Positions 49,691 to 59,337 of a stretch of DNA of 64,000 nt are shown piece after piece; within the stretch, counting starts at the first letter, position 1; each line of letters begins with the position of its first letter. The stretch is from RH-AL1 sp965249685 (GTDB lineage: Bacteria > Pseudomonadota > Alphaproteobacteria > Rhizobiales > Beijerinckiaceae), in NCBI GenBank assembly GCA_965249685.1, contig CBDFMN010000003.1:744001-808000 (forward strand), written 5' to 3'. The notes under the pieces are model-generated. The model did not search any database. It saw nothing but the letters and a program-made list of their open reading frames with translations, and had not been told where the DNA came from. The position numbers and the translations under genes are program-made.

Positions 49691-49803
49691 GGCGGCTTTA
49701 TCGTGCCGCCGCCTCGTGGAGGTCAAGGGCGGGCCGCGCGGCCGTCGTGCCTTGTTCATGGCCTTCTGGCTGAATAGACGACGAGCGGATCCGGAGAGCG
49801 ATC

Positions 49804-51495
49804 ATGGCACCACCTACCGAGCCTACGCGACGCGACCTGATGGTGGCGGCGGGCGCAGCCGCGACACTGGCCGCGACCACCGGAGCGAGGGCCGAGGTGG
49901 CGTCCGCGAGGCCCGGCACCACCATCATCTCGGGCACGGTACGCGAAGACATCTCGCGCACGGGCGGCCACGGCATTACCGACCTGCCCATTCCCGACGT
50001 GCTGATCTCCAACGGGCGCGACGTGGCGCGCACCGACGCCAACGGCCGCTATACGCTGCCGATCGACGTCGGCACGACGATCTTCCTCATCAAGCCCTCG
50101 GGCTTCGCCGTGCCGACCGACCTTGCCTCCCACCTGCCGCTCTTCGCCTACATCCACGAGCCCGACGGGACGCCGGACACGCTCGGCCTGCGCTATCCCG
50201 GCATACGGCCGACGGGGCCTCTGCCCGCCTACATCGACTTCACGCTCGTACGGGCGAACGAGCCGGAGCGCTTCGACGTCGTGCTCATGACCGATCCGCA
50301 GCCCGAATCGACCGCGGAGGTCGAATACCTGCGCGACGACGTGGTGGCCGGGCTGGTCGGCAGCGAGGCGGCCTTCGGCATCACGGCGGGCGACCTGATG
50401 TTCGACGACCTCGCCCTCTACGGCCGTTACAACCGGATCATCGGGCGCATCGGCCTGCCGTGGTGGAGCGTCGGCGGCAACCACGACCTCAACTTCGAGG
50501 CGCCGGACGCGCGCCGCTCCCGCGAGACGTTCAAACGGGTCTACGGCGCGACCTACTATGCCCACGAATACGCGGGCGCCTTGTTCGTCATGCTCGACAA
50601 CGTCGATTACCTCGGACCCGATCCGTCCAAGCCCGGCAGGAGTGGCAAGTATCGCGGCTTCGTCAGCGACGACCAACTCCGCTTCGTCGCCAACCTCCTC
50701 AGGGAGACGCCGGCCGGGCGGCTGATCGTTCTCGTCATGCATATCCCTCTCACCACCTACCTCGAGCCGAAGAACCCGGCGATGAACACGGTCAACGCGG
50801 CCGACCTGCTGCAATTGCTCGGCGACCGCCCGAGCGTGAGCTTCTCGGGCCATACCCATTCGACCGAACACCATTACCTCGGCCAGGCGGAAGGCTTCCA
50901 AGGGGCGCTCCCGCACCACCACCACGTCCTCACCGCTGCCTCGGGCTCCTGGTGGAGCGGCCCGCTCGACCACCGCGGCATCGCCTGCGCCGACAGCTAC
51001 GATGGCACGCCGAACGGTTTCCACATCCTGTCGATCGACGGCACGAGCTACACGACGCGTTACGTCCCAGCCGGTGGGGGTGAGGGCCAGATGCGGGTCA
51101 CCATCGAATCGCAGGCGCACGGCGAGGACCGCGAGGTCCTGCGCAGCGTGTCCATGTCGCAGCTGCTGCGCTCGCCACTCTCGGCGGATCAGACGCTCGG
51201 CGCCCTGGTGGTGGTCAACGTCTTCGACGGCGGACCGAAGACGGTCGTCACCTGCAGCATCGACAACACGCCGCCGCTGCCGCTGACGCGCACGATCCGC
51301 CCGGACCCTTTCGTCACGCAGGTCTACGGCCGCTATCCCGAGACGATCAAGCCGTGGGTCAAGCCGCAGCCGTCCTCCCACATCTGGACGGCAAGGCTTC
51401 CGTCCCTGCGGTTTGGCACCTATGCGCTCAAGATACGTGCCGTGGACGAGTACGGACGCGAACACACCGACGCCATGGTACTCGAGGTGATCTAA
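49804..51495 (+). CDS. Tat-exported calcineurin-like phosphoesterase
   Basis: 563 aa. A Tat signal (TRRDLMVAAGAAATLA) is followed by an N-terminal Ig-like/metallophosphatase_N domain (residues about 40-135), the calcineurin-like core with TDPQ, GDLMFD, GNHD, VMHIPL and GHTH, and a C-terminal beta domain (about 415-560). All metal ligands are present. Substrate unknown; related proteins hydrolyse phosphodiesters in the periplasm. GGAGAG six bases upstream marks the start. It lies between trpE and trpG on the opposite strand, overlapping the trpE stop by four bases. Confidence 0.93.
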   Translation: MAPPTEPTRRDLMVAAGAAATLAATTGARAEVASARPGTTIISGTVREDISRTGGHGITDLPIPDVLISNGRDVARTDANGRYTLPIDVGTTIFLIKPSGFAVPTDLASHLPLFAYIHEPDGTPDTLGLRYPGIRPTGPLPAYIDFTLVRANEPERFDVVLMTDPQPESTAEVEYLRDDVVAGLVGSEAAFGITAGDLMFDDLALYGRYNRIIGRIGLPWWSVGGNHDLNFEAPDARRSRETFKRVYGATYYAHEYAGALFVMLDNVDYLGPDPSKPGRSGKYRGFVSDDQLRFVANLLRETPAGRLIVLVMHIPLTTYLEPKNPAMNTVNAADLLQLLGDRPSVSFSGHTHSTEHHYLGQAEGFQGALPHHHHVLTAASGSWWSGPLDHRGIACADSYDGTPNGFHILSIDGTSYTTRYVPAGGGEGQMRVTIESQAHGEDREVLRSVSMSQLLRSPLSADQTLGALVVVNVFDGGPKTVVTCSIDNTPPLPLTRTIRPDPFVTQVYGRYPETIKPWVKPQPSSHIWTARLPSLRFGTYALKIRAVDEYGREHTDAMVLEVI

Positions 51496-53000
51496 CCGCG
51501 CTCGAACCGCTCGGCTTCCTCCGCCGCGCGGAACAGGGCCTGCGCCTTGTTGCGGCACTCCTGCAGCTCGCTCGCCGGATCGCTATCGTAGACGATGCCG
51601 GCACCGGCCTGCACGTGCATCGCGCCGTCCTTCACCACGGCGGTACGCAGCACGATGCAGGTGTCCATGTCGCCGAAGGCGCTGAAGTAGCCGATGCAGC
51701 CGGCGTAGATGCCGCGCTTGTCCGTTTCCAGCTCGTCGATGATCTCCATGGCCCGCACCTTTGGCGCGCCGGAGACGGTGCCCGCCGGAAAGCCGGCGCT
51801 CAACGCGTCGATCGTATCGTGGGCCGGGTCGAGCCGCCCCTCCACGTTCGAAACGATGTGCATGACGTGACTGTAGCGCTCGATGCCGAAGCGCTCCGTG
51901 ACTGTCACGGTGCCGGTGGCCGCTACGCGCCCGACATCGTTGCGGCCCAGGTCGAGCAGCATCAGGTGTTCGGCGCATTCTTTCTCGTCGGCGAGGAGGT
52001 CGATGGCCAGAGCGTCGTCTTCGGCCGTGGTCTTGCCCCGCGCGCGGGTGCCGGCGATCGGGCGGATCGTCACCGCGCCGTGGCGCACCCGCACGAGGAT
52101 CTCCGGACTGGAACAGACCACCTGGAAGGCACCGAAATCGAGGTAGCACAGGAAAGGCGCGGGGTTGACCCGGCGCAGCGCACGGTAGAGCGCGAAAGCG
52201 GACGGCGCGAAAGGCGCCGAGAACCGCTGCGACAGCACCACCTGGAAGATGTCTCCGGCACGGATGTATTCCTTTGCCTGCTCGGCCATCGCGAGATAGC
52301 GGCCGGGCTCGGTGTTCGACCGTGGCACGATCGCCTCGGCCGTCGCGCCGCGGCGGCCCGCGGCACCGGCGGGCATCGGGCCCTCCAGCGTCGCGACGAT
52401 GCCGGCAATGCGTTCCTCGGCTCGGGCGTAGGCGTCGCTGGCCGACACGCCCTCGCGCGGGCGCACTGGCGTCACGACGGAAATCTCGTCGCGCACCGTG
52501 TCGAACACGACCATCAGCGTCGGCCGCATGAAGATCGAATCGGGGACGCCGATCGGGTCGGGTTTGGGTGGCGCGAGCCGCTCCATCTCGCGCACCATGT
52601 CGTAGCCGAGGTAGCCGAACACCCCCGCCGCCATCGGCGGCAGGTCTCCGGCGCTTGCCGGCACACGCGATTCGGCGATGAAGCGGCGCAGCGCCTCGAG
52701 CGGAGGCTCTGGGCAGGGCGAAAAGGCGTCCGGTCGCGCGAGCGCGTCGCGCGCGACCTCGGCCTGGCCCGCGCCGGCCCGGAACAGCACGTCGGGGTCG
52801 AGGCCGATCATCGAATAGCGTCCGCGCGAGGCGCCCCCCTCGATCGATTCCAGGAGGAAGCAGCGGCCCTGCCGTCGCGCCGACAACTTCAGGAAGGCCG
52901 AGACCGGCGTCTCCAGGTCGGCGATGAGCTTGGCCACGAGCATTGAGGCTTCGCCTGTTTCGTAGGCGGGAGCGAAAGCGGCGTAGGCGGGTTCGATCAT
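51492..53000 (-). CDS. trpE: anthranilate synthase component I
   Basis: Converts chorismate to anthranilate with TrpG. 502 aa. The feedback motif LLES is at GRCFLLES; chorismate-binding residues appear in the ERFGIERYSHVMHIVSNVEG region and in GTVSGAPKVRAMEII. The ATG at 53000 overlaps a TGA at 52997 that would end ppiD after a frame change, a typical ATGA junction. It is separated from trpG by the phosphoesterase gene. Confidence 0.96.
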   Translation of the reverse strand: MIEPAYAAFAPAYETGEASMLVAKLIADLETPVSAFLKLSARRQGRCFLLESIEGGASRGRYSMIGLDPDVLFRAGAGQAEVARDALARPDAFSPCPEPPLEALRRFIAESRVPASAGDLPPMAAGVFGYLGYDMVREMERLAPPKPDPIGVPDSIFMRPTLMVVFDTVRDEISVVTPVRPREGVSASDAYARAEERIAGIVATLEGPMPAGAAGRRGATAEAIVPRSNTEPGRYLAMAEQAKEYIRAGDIFQVVLSQRFSAPFAPSAFALYRALRRVNPAPFLCYLDFGAFQVVCSSPEILVRVRHGAVTIRPIAGTRARGKTTAEDDALAIDLLADEKECAEHLMLLDLGRNDVGRVAATGTVTVTERFGIERYSHVMHIVSNVEGRLDPAHDTIDALSAGFPAGTVSGAPKVRAMEIIDELETDKRGIYAGCIGYFSAFGDMDTCIVLRTAVVKDGAMHVQAGAGIVYDSDPASELQECRNKAQALFRAAEEAERFERG

Positions 53001-54921
53001 GATCCGCCCGCGTCGCCTTCTGCCCATTGCCCATCGCGGCCGCCAGCGCCTTGGCATTGACCTTGATGCCGAACCGTTGCTCCAGACGGGCCAGGTACTC
53101 GCCGAGCGTGTCGTCGAGGTAGCTGCCTCGGACCTGGTCGATGACCGTCTTGAACGCCGGATCGTCGGCAGCCAGCGGCGGCACCAAGGCGTCGAGCACC
53201 TGGAACAGGATGCGACCGCCGGCCGGCGAAGCCGCGCTGCCGGCCTTGCGCACAGGCACGCCGAAGACGGCGGCCACCGCGCCCGGCGGCAGCGACGGCG
53301 CGCCGCCGCGGCGCACATCGCCGCTATGCTGCACCTTGAGGTTGTTTTCGCCGGCCGCGACCGCGGCGAGCGTCTTGCCTCCGTCGATCGCCTTCACCAG
53401 ACTATCGGCCTTGGCCGCCAGCTTCTTTGCGACTTCGTCCGCGCGCCAGGCCGCCTCGACGCGCCCGCGCACGTCGGCGAGGGGCAATTGCCGCGCCGCC
53501 TCGATGCTCGCTACCTCGAACCAGGCGTAGCCGCCGTTCGCCGTGCTGATCATGTCCGTGTCGGCGCCGACGTCGGTGGCGAACGCCGCCTTGAGCAGGG
53601 CAGGCCCGTCGACGATGCCCTCGACCGGCTTGTTCGCCTTGTCGCGGCCCTGCGCGTCGATCGCGTCGACCGTCCTGGTTTGGAGGCCGGCTGCGGCCGC
53701 CGCCTCGCCCAGGGTCTTGCCGGCGGAGCGCTGCTCCTCGACCTTGTCGCGCAAGCGCGTCGCCTCTGCTTTGGCGCGGATGATGGCGATCTCGTCCTTG
53801 AGTTGGGCGGAGACTTCCGTCAGCGGTTGCTGCTTGACCGGAACGATTGCGGCGACATGGACCAGGACGCCGCCGAATTGCGTCTTCAACGGCGCGCTGA
53901 CGCCGCCGTCGGGCAGGGCAAAAGCGGCGTCCGCCACCACCTTCTCGGCGAGCTGGTCCTTCGTGACGGTGCCGAGTGCGACGTCCTTTGGGGTCAGCTT
54001 GCGCTCGGCTACCAGCGCCGCGAAGCTCTCGCCGGCATCGAACTTGGCCTTGGCGGCTTGCGCCGAGGCGATGTCGGGGAACACGATCTGCTCGACGCTG
54101 CGGGTCTCCGGCACCGTAAAGCGGGCGGCCTTCTCCTCGTCGTAGCGCTTCTGCACGTCCGCATCCGAGACGGCCTCAGGCCTCACCAGGTCCGCCGGTA
54201 CGACGGAAAGGACCACCAGCTTGCGGTATTCGGAAGCCAGATAGGCCTCGCGGCGGTCGTCGAAATATTTCTGCAGCTCGGCGTCGGTGGGCTTCGGAAT
54301 ATCTCCGGCCGCAGCCGGTGGCAGGTCGACATAGTCGATCGCCCGCGTCTCCGTCTGGTAGCGGTGGACCGCCTCCGACAACGCCTTCGGCACACCGATC
54401 CCGCCAATGACCGCGTCCGTGACGTCCCGGCGGAGGATGAAGTCGTGCTGGTCGCGCACGTAGCCCGCCTCGGTCAGACCGTTGTTCCGCATCAAGGCGT
54501 CGAAACGCGCCTTGTCGAACTGCCCGTTGCTCCCCTTGAAATTGTCGTCGCGGCGAATCGCCTTGGCGATCTCCGGGTCGGCCACAGCCAGGCCGAGGGC
54601 GCGCGCCTGCTCGTCCAGCACCGCATCCGACAGCAGGCGCGCGAGCACTTGACGGTCCAGGCCGATACGGCGGGCCTCGTCGTTGCTGATCGCGCGTTTC
54701 GCCTGCTCCTGCACCTTTTGCAGTTCGGTTTGATAGGCGTTGCGGAACGCGTTCACGCTTATCTGCGCGGAACCAACCTGCGCCAGCTCGTTGGCGTTAA
54801 AGCCGCGGAACATGTCGCCGACTCCCCAGAAGCCGAAGCTGACGATGATAAATCCCAGGACGACGGTCATGATCGCCCGCCCGACCAAGCCTCGGGACGC
54901 GGCGCGTATTCGATCCATCAT
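52997..54921 (-). CDS. ppiD: PpiD-like periplasmic folding factor, probable 3' frameshift
   Basis: About 640 aa. One transmembrane helix near the N-terminus (AIMTVVLGFIIVSFGFWGVG), a SurA_N-type domain, a parvulin-like domain in the middle and a second PpiC-like region; the family assists folding of exported proteins. The frame is protein-like to about 53030 (GIKVNAKALAAAMG) but then has no stop and runs on through trpE. Adding one base near 53015-53035 gives a short Gly/Asp-rich tail ending at TGA 52997, overlapping the trpE start by ATGA. GGAGACGAG precedes ATG 54921; ATG 54942 is an alternative. Divergent from tpiA. Confidence 0.85.
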
Positions 54922-55191
54922 GGCTGCGGTCTCGTCTCCCATGGCCGGGCGCAGCGCGCAGCCCTTCCGCCCCTATCGAGGCGGGCCGCCCGTTCGCGGC
55001 AGACTATAGGAAGGCGGCCGCGCCGACGCAAACGCCGCGCGCGGGGGGCACGAGCCTTTACGCTTCTCCGCCGGCGATGCTAACGGGATCGGGCCAGCTC
55101 GTCGCAGGGTCCAGGCGGCACCCGAGGCTGGTACGCGCCGGGATCGAGGCGCCGATGGGGCGAAGCGGCGCTATCAGGGGGCATTGCGACC

Positions 55192-55974
55192 ATGTCACGA
55201 CCGCAGCCATTGGTGGCCGGCAATTGGAAGATGAACGGGCTGGTGGCCGACCTCGCCGAGATCGAGGCGATCCGCGACGCGGTCGAGGCGGGCGGCGCGG
55301 GCTCTGCCGAGGTCCTCATCTGCCCACCCGCCAGCCTCATCATGGCCGCGGCGAAGATCGTCGACGGCTCGGCGCTGCGCATCGGCGGCCAGACCTGCCG
55401 CTCCGAGATCTCCGGCGCGCACACCGGCGACCTCTCCGCCGCCATGCTGAGGGATGCCGGCGCGAGCTTCGTCATCCTAGGCCATTCCGAGCGGCGCGCG
55501 AGCTACGCCGAGACCAACGCGGCCGTCCGCGTCCGCGCCCTGTCGGCGCTCGACGCGGGGCTGTCGGTCATCATCTGCGTCGGCGAGACGAAGACCGAGC
55601 GTGACGGCGGCCACGCGCAGGCGATCGTCGGGCGCCAGCTCCTGGGCTCGCTGCCGGCCCGCGGCGACGCCCACCGCCTCACGGTCGCCTACGAGCCGGT
55701 CTGGGCGATCGGCACCGGCGTCACGCCGACGGCAGCCGACGTCGCCGCCATGCACCACTTCATCCGCGGCGAGGTCGAGCGCCTGATTCCCACCGGAGGT
55801 TCGCAGATCAGGCTGCTCTACGGCGGCTCCGTCCGGCCGCGCAACGCGGCCGAACTGATGGGGATCCCGGACGTCGATGGCTCCTTGGTCGGCGGCGCGA
55901 GCCTCGACGTCGACGACTTCATGGCGATCGCCGGCGTGTACCGCCAGGAGGGCAGGGCGACAGCCTCCGCCTAA
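55192..55974 (+). CDS. tpiA: triosephosphate isomerase
   Basis: Interconverts dihydroxyacetone phosphate and glyceraldehyde-3-phosphate. 260 aa. The N-terminal Lys in AGNWKMNG, catalytic His in VILGHSERR, Glu in AYEPVWAIGTG and the phosphate loop LYGGSVRPRNA are complete. The stop overlaps the convergent DUF1330 gene by four bases. Confidence 0.97.
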   Translation: MSRPQPLVAGNWKMNGLVADLAEIEAIRDAVEAGGAGSAEVLICPPASLIMAAAKIVDGSALRIGGQTCRSEISGAHTGDLSAAMLRDAGASFVILGHSERRASYAETNAAVRVRALSALDAGLSVIICVGETKTERDGGHAQAIVGRQLLGSLPARGDAHRLTVAYEPVWAIGTGVTPTAADVAAMHHFIRGEVERLIPTGGSQIRLLYGGSVRPRNAAELMGIPDVDGSLVGGASLDVDDFMAIAGVYRQEGRATASA

Positions 55975-56375
55975 TCCAGCTTTTCGACGAGGTACGCGCG
56001 AACGGCGGCGGCCTTGTCTCGCTCCGGCCGTAAGCTTGCCAGGCCCGGCGAGGCCAGCCACTTACGCGCGTCCTCGACGTTCGGAAAGCTGATGACCGAG
56101 AGGTTCGTTGGCGCGCCGCCAAACAGCGATTCGACCTTCTGGCGCATGACGAACTCACCTTTGAAATCGTGCAAGCTGGCTCGGATGTCGGCGGCGACCT
56201 TCGTGAAAACGGTGGGATCCTTGACGTCGTACTCGTAGAGCACGAACGCCCCTTTCGTCAGGGGAGCGCCGACTTGTGCGGGGACTTGGGCGGGGGATTG
56301 GGCCAACGCGCCCGACACGGCGAGAGGCGCCGCGGCGAGGAGAATGGCGAAGGCGAGACGTTTGGCGATGGTCAT
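55971..56375 (-). CDS. exported DUF1330-family protein
   Basis: 134 aa. Signal peptide MTIAKRLAFAILLAAAPLAV...ALAQ, then a DUF1330-like ferredoxin-fold domain with VLYEYDVKDPTVF, FVMRQKVESLFGG and SFPNVEDARKWLASP. The family has no established function; most members are cytosolic, so the signal peptide is a small oddity. GAGGAAGAC upstream of ATG 56375 gives the start. Convergent with tpiA. Confidence 0.8.
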   Translation of the reverse strand: MTIAKRLAFAILLAAAPLAVSGALAQSPAQVPAQVGAPLTKGAFVLYEYDVKDPTVFTKVAADIRASLHDFKGEFVMRQKVESLFGGAPTNLSVISFPNVEDARKWLASPGLASLRPERDKAAAVRAYLVEKLD

Positions 56376-56550
56376 GATGTCTTCCTCAGGGCGCGGGGCC
56401 GGCGCGGATGAGAGGCGCGGTTGTTGGGCAGGGGAGCATGTGGCCTTTGCCCGTGCAAGGCCGATCGCGCCGCGTCCGCGCATTGCGGATCGGCATGAGT
56501 TCTCCTAAGACGAAGTGGTGCGCAGGCGGGCCGCCTTGCCCGTCGTCGTT

Positions 56551-56586
56551 TCTGGTCTCCCGCACGTCTCTGGTCTCCCGCACGTC
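56551..56586 (+). repeat. 18-bp direct duplication
   Basis: TCTGGTCTCCCGCACGTC occurs twice head to tail in the 297-bp gap between the DUF1330 gene and secG. No gene is seen in this gap. The duplication may affect the secG promoter region, or be neutral. Confidence 0.9.
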
Positions 56587-56672
56587 GGCGAGCCGGTTTT
56601 CTGGGGTTCCCGACATTTCTCGGTGCAAGGCGTCACTCCGGGCGTCAACCGCCGACTTGGATAGTTTGATCG

Positions 56673-57068
56673 ATGCAGACGGTTCTGATCGTTGTTCACC
56701 TCATGATCGTCGTCGCCCTGGTGGCGGTCGTCCTCCTCCAGCGTTCGGAGGGCGGCGCGCTCGGCGTCGGCGGCGGCAGTGGTTTCATGACAGGGCGCGG
56801 CCAGGCCAACGTCCTGACGCGGGCGACGGGCATTCTCGCCGGCCTGTTCTTCCTCACGAGCCTCAGCCTCACCGTCCTCGCGAGCTTCGGCCACGGGCAG
56901 CGCTCCATCCTCGACGGCGGCAACCCGAACGCCAGCCAGGTTACGCCGGCCACGAGCGTCCCGCCGAAGGGCGAGGGCAACGTGCTCGACCAGTTGCGCC
57001 GCCTCGAAGACCAGAAGCCAAGTCCGCCGCAAGTTCCCGCCGGCCCGCAGCCGCCGCGCGGCCAATAG
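56673..57068 (+). CDS. secG: preprotein translocase subunit SecG
   Basis: Small subunit of the SecYEG channel, 131 aa. Two helices: residues about 3-22 (VLIVVHLMIVVALVAVVLLQ) and about 52-72, joined by the Gly-rich loop GVGGGSGFM typical of SecG. The C-terminal 50 residues are a Pro/Gln-rich cytosolic tail common in this group. It lies between tpiA and pyrG as in many Hyphomicrobiales. Confidence 0.95.
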   Translation: MQTVLIVVHLMIVVALVAVVLLQRSEGGALGVGGGSGFMTGRGQANVLTRATGILAGLFFLTSLSLTVLASFGHGQRSILDGGNPNASQVTPATSVPPKGEGNVLDQLRRLEDQKPSPPQVPAGPQPPRGQ

Positions 57069-57075
57069 CGTCGCC

Positions 57076-57105
57076 GCCGCGTCCGGACGGACGCGGCCCT
57101 TTCGA
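57076..57105 (+). terminator. hairpin after secG, possible terminator
   Basis: 9-bp stem GCCGCGTCC / GGACGCGGC with loop GGAC just after the secG stop, followed by CCCTTTCG. The T-run is weak. Confidence 0.5.
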
Positions 57106-57190
57106 TCGCCGACACTTCCTGTGGTGAGCGCCAGGGCGCTTCGCGATCGGGCTCCCCAAGCGCCGATTTAGACGATAGAGCTTGTTCCCC

Positions 57191-58819
57191 ATGGCACGGT
57201 ACATCTTCATCACCGGCGGCGTGGTCTCTTCGCTCGGCAAAGGGTTGGCTTCGGCGGCGCTCGGCGCCCTGCTGCAGGCGCGCGGCTACACGGTGCGGCT
57301 GCGCAAGCTCGACCCCTACCTCAACATCGACCCCGGCACGATGAGCCCCTACCAGCACGGGGAGGTGTTCGTGACCGACGACGGCGCGGAGACGGATCTC
57401 GACCTCGGCCATTACGAGCGGTTCACCGGACGCCCGGCGACGCGCCAGGACAACGTCACGGCCGGCCGCATCTACCAGGAGATCATCGCCAAGGAGCGGC
57501 GCGGCGACTACCTCGGCGCGACGGTGCAGGTGGTGCCCCACGTCACCAACGCGATCAAGGAGTTCGTGCTCGCCGGCAACGAGGACAGCGATTTCGTGCT
57601 CGTCGAGATCGGCGGCACCGTCGGCGACATCGAGGGCTTGCCCTTCTTCGAGGCGATCCGGCAGCTCGGCAACGACCTGCCGCGCAGCCATTGCATCTAC
57701 GTCCACCTGACGCTGCTGCCCTACATCCCGAGCGCGGGGGAGCTCAAGACCAAGCCGACCCAGCATTCGGTCAAGGAGTTGCGATCCATCGGCATCCAGC
57801 CCGATATCCTGCTCTGCCGCTGCGACCGGCCGATCCCGAACGAGGAGCGGCGAAAGCTCGGCCTTTTCTGCAACGTGCGGGAAACGGCGGTGATCGAGGC
57901 GCGTGACGTCGGCTCGATCTACGATGTGCCGATGGCCTACCACACGGCCGGCCTCGATCGCGAAGTCCTGGCGGCATTCGGCATCGAGCCCGCGCCACAG
58001 CCCAACATGACTCGCTGGAACGCCGTCACCGAGCGCCTGCGGCACACGGATGGCGACGTGACGATCGCCATAGTCGGCAAGTACACGGGTATGAAGGACG
58101 CCTACAAGTCGCTGAACGAAGCGCTGACGCACGGCGGCCTCGCCAACCGCGTCAACGTTCACCTCGATTGGATCGAATCGGAGATCTTCGAGGGCGGTGA
58201 CCCGGCCGTCCACCTCGAGCACGTGCACGGCATCCTCGTGCCGGGCGGCTTCGGCCAGCGCGGGGCCGAGGGGAAAATCCTCGCCGCGCGCTTCGCCCGT
58301 GAGCGGAAGGTTCCCTATTTCGGCATCTGCTTCGGCATGCAAATGGCGGTGATCGAGGCCGCCCGCTCGCTCGCCGGCCACGCTCGCGCGAACTCGACCG
58401 AGTTCGGCCAGACCAGCGAGCCCGTGGTCGGCCTGCTGACCGAGTGGATGAACGGCAACGAGCTGCAGATCCGCGCGGCCGAAGGCGACCTTGGCGGCAC
58501 CATGCGGCTCGGCGCCTACCGGGCCCAGCTGAAGCCGGACTCGAAGATCGCCGCCATCTACGGCGACACGGAGATCTCCGAGCGCCACCGCCACCGTTAC
58601 GAGGTCAACACCGCCTACCGCGACGCGCTGGAGGAGCGCGGCATGAGCTTCGCCGGCATGTCGCCCGACGGCCTCCTCCCGGAGACGGTCGAGCTGGCGG
58701 ATCACCCCTGGTTCATCGGCGTGCAGTACCACCCCGAACTGAAGTCGCGCCCCTTCGAGCCGCACCCGCTGTTCGCCAGCTTCATCGCCGCCGCCAAGGA
58801 GCAGAGTCGACTGGTTTAG
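57191..58819 (+). CDS. pyrG: CTP synthase
   Basis: Aminates UTP to CTP. 542 aa. N-terminal amidoligase domain opens with ARYIFITGGVVSSLGKGL (Walker-type loop) and has YLNIDPGTMSPYQHGEVFV; the C-terminal glutamine amidotransferase domain has FGICFGMQ with the catalytic Cys and QYHPELKSRP with His and Glu. ATG 57191 is the family start; a TTG nine bases earlier is unlikely. Convergent with queF, 16 bases apart. Confidence 0.98.
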   Translation: MARYIFITGGVVSSLGKGLASAALGALLQARGYTVRLRKLDPYLNIDPGTMSPYQHGEVFVTDDGAETDLDLGHYERFTGRPATRQDNVTAGRIYQEIIAKERRGDYLGATVQVVPHVTNAIKEFVLAGNEDSDFVLVEIGGTVGDIEGLPFFEAIRQLGNDLPRSHCIYVHLTLLPYIPSAGELKTKPTQHSVKELRSIGIQPDILLCRCDRPIPNEERRKLGLFCNVRETAVIEARDVGSIYDVPMAYHTAGLDREVLAAFGIEPAPQPNMTRWNAVTERLRHTDGDVTIAIVGKYTGMKDAYKSLNEALTHGGLANRVNVHLDWIESEIFEGGDPAVHLEHVHGILVPGGFGQRGAEGKILAARFARERKVPYFGICFGMQMAVIEAARSLAGHARANSTEFGQTSEPVVGLLTEWMNGNELQIRAAEGDLGGTMRLGAYRAQLKPDSKIAAIYGDTEISERHRHRYEVNTAYRDALEERGMSFAGMSPDGLLPETVELADHPWFIGVQYHPELKSRPFEPHPLFASFIAAAKEQSRLV

Positions 58820-58835
58820 GCCGCGGACGGCCTCG

Positions 58836-59285
58836 CTACCCGCGCCCCCTGTAGGCCTGGACGCCCTGGTCGGGTACCCACAGGTCCTCGGGCGCCGCAC
58901 CCGTTTGCCAGAAGACGTCGATGGGAATGCCGCCTCGCGGATACCAATAGCCGCCGATGCGGAGCCAGCGCGGAGCCAGGATCGCGACAAGGTCCTTGCC
59001 GACCCGCACCGTACAATCCTCGTGGAAGGCGCCGTGATTGCGGAACGCGCCGAGATACAGCTTCAACGACTTCGACTCGACCAGCCAGCGCTCCGGCACG
59101 TAGTCGATGACGAGATGCGCGAAATCCGGCTGGCCCGTGACCGGGCAGAGCGATGTGAACTCGGGGGCCGCGAAGCGCGCGACGTAGTTCGTGTCGGGGT
59201 GCGGGTTCGGCACGCGGTCGAGCTGCGCATCCTCGGGCGAGGCGGGCAGGGTGGAGGGGCGTCCGAGCAGGGGGGCGTCAGTCAT
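58836..59285 (-). CDS. queF: NADPH-dependent 7-cyano-7-deazaguanine reductase QueF
   Basis: Reduces preQ0 to preQ1 in queuosine synthesis. 149 aa, the short single-domain type. Catalytic Cys47 in FTSLCPVTGQPDFAH, the family motif ESKSLKLYL and FHEDC are all present. The start at 59285 matches the family length; other que genes are not here. Confidence 0.96.
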   Translation of the reverse strand: MTDAPLLGRPSTLPASPEDAQLDRVPNPHPDTNYVARFAAPEFTSLCPVTGQPDFAHLVIDYVPERWLVESKSLKLYLGAFRNHGAFHEDCTVRVGKDLVAILAPRWLRIGGYWYPRGGIPIDVFWQTGAAPEDLWVPDQGVQAYRGRG

Positions 59286-59337
59286 GGCCGCGTCTATCCC
59301 ACACCTTGATGGTCGCGACAACGCGGCGTGAGGGCGC

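Noticed and set aside
49756..51558. 600-codon minus-strand frame opposite the phosphoesterase
   Set aside because: Antisense shadow; the plus-strand gene has a Tat signal and all catalytic motifs.
51583..54942. 1,119-codon minus-strand frame covering ppiD and most of trpE
   Set aside because: Only the first 640 codons look like PpiD; the rest is the trpE gene read in another frame. Treated as a frameshifted ppiD.
52999..55083. 694-codon plus-strand frame antisense to ppiD
   Set aside because: Composition rich in Arg, Leu, Gly and His is that of a GC-rich antisense shadow; no domain is recognisable and ppiD explains the region.
56696..58990. 764-codon minus-strand frame opposite secG and pyrG
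   Set aside because: Mirror of strongly coding plus-strand genes; no start signal or family match.
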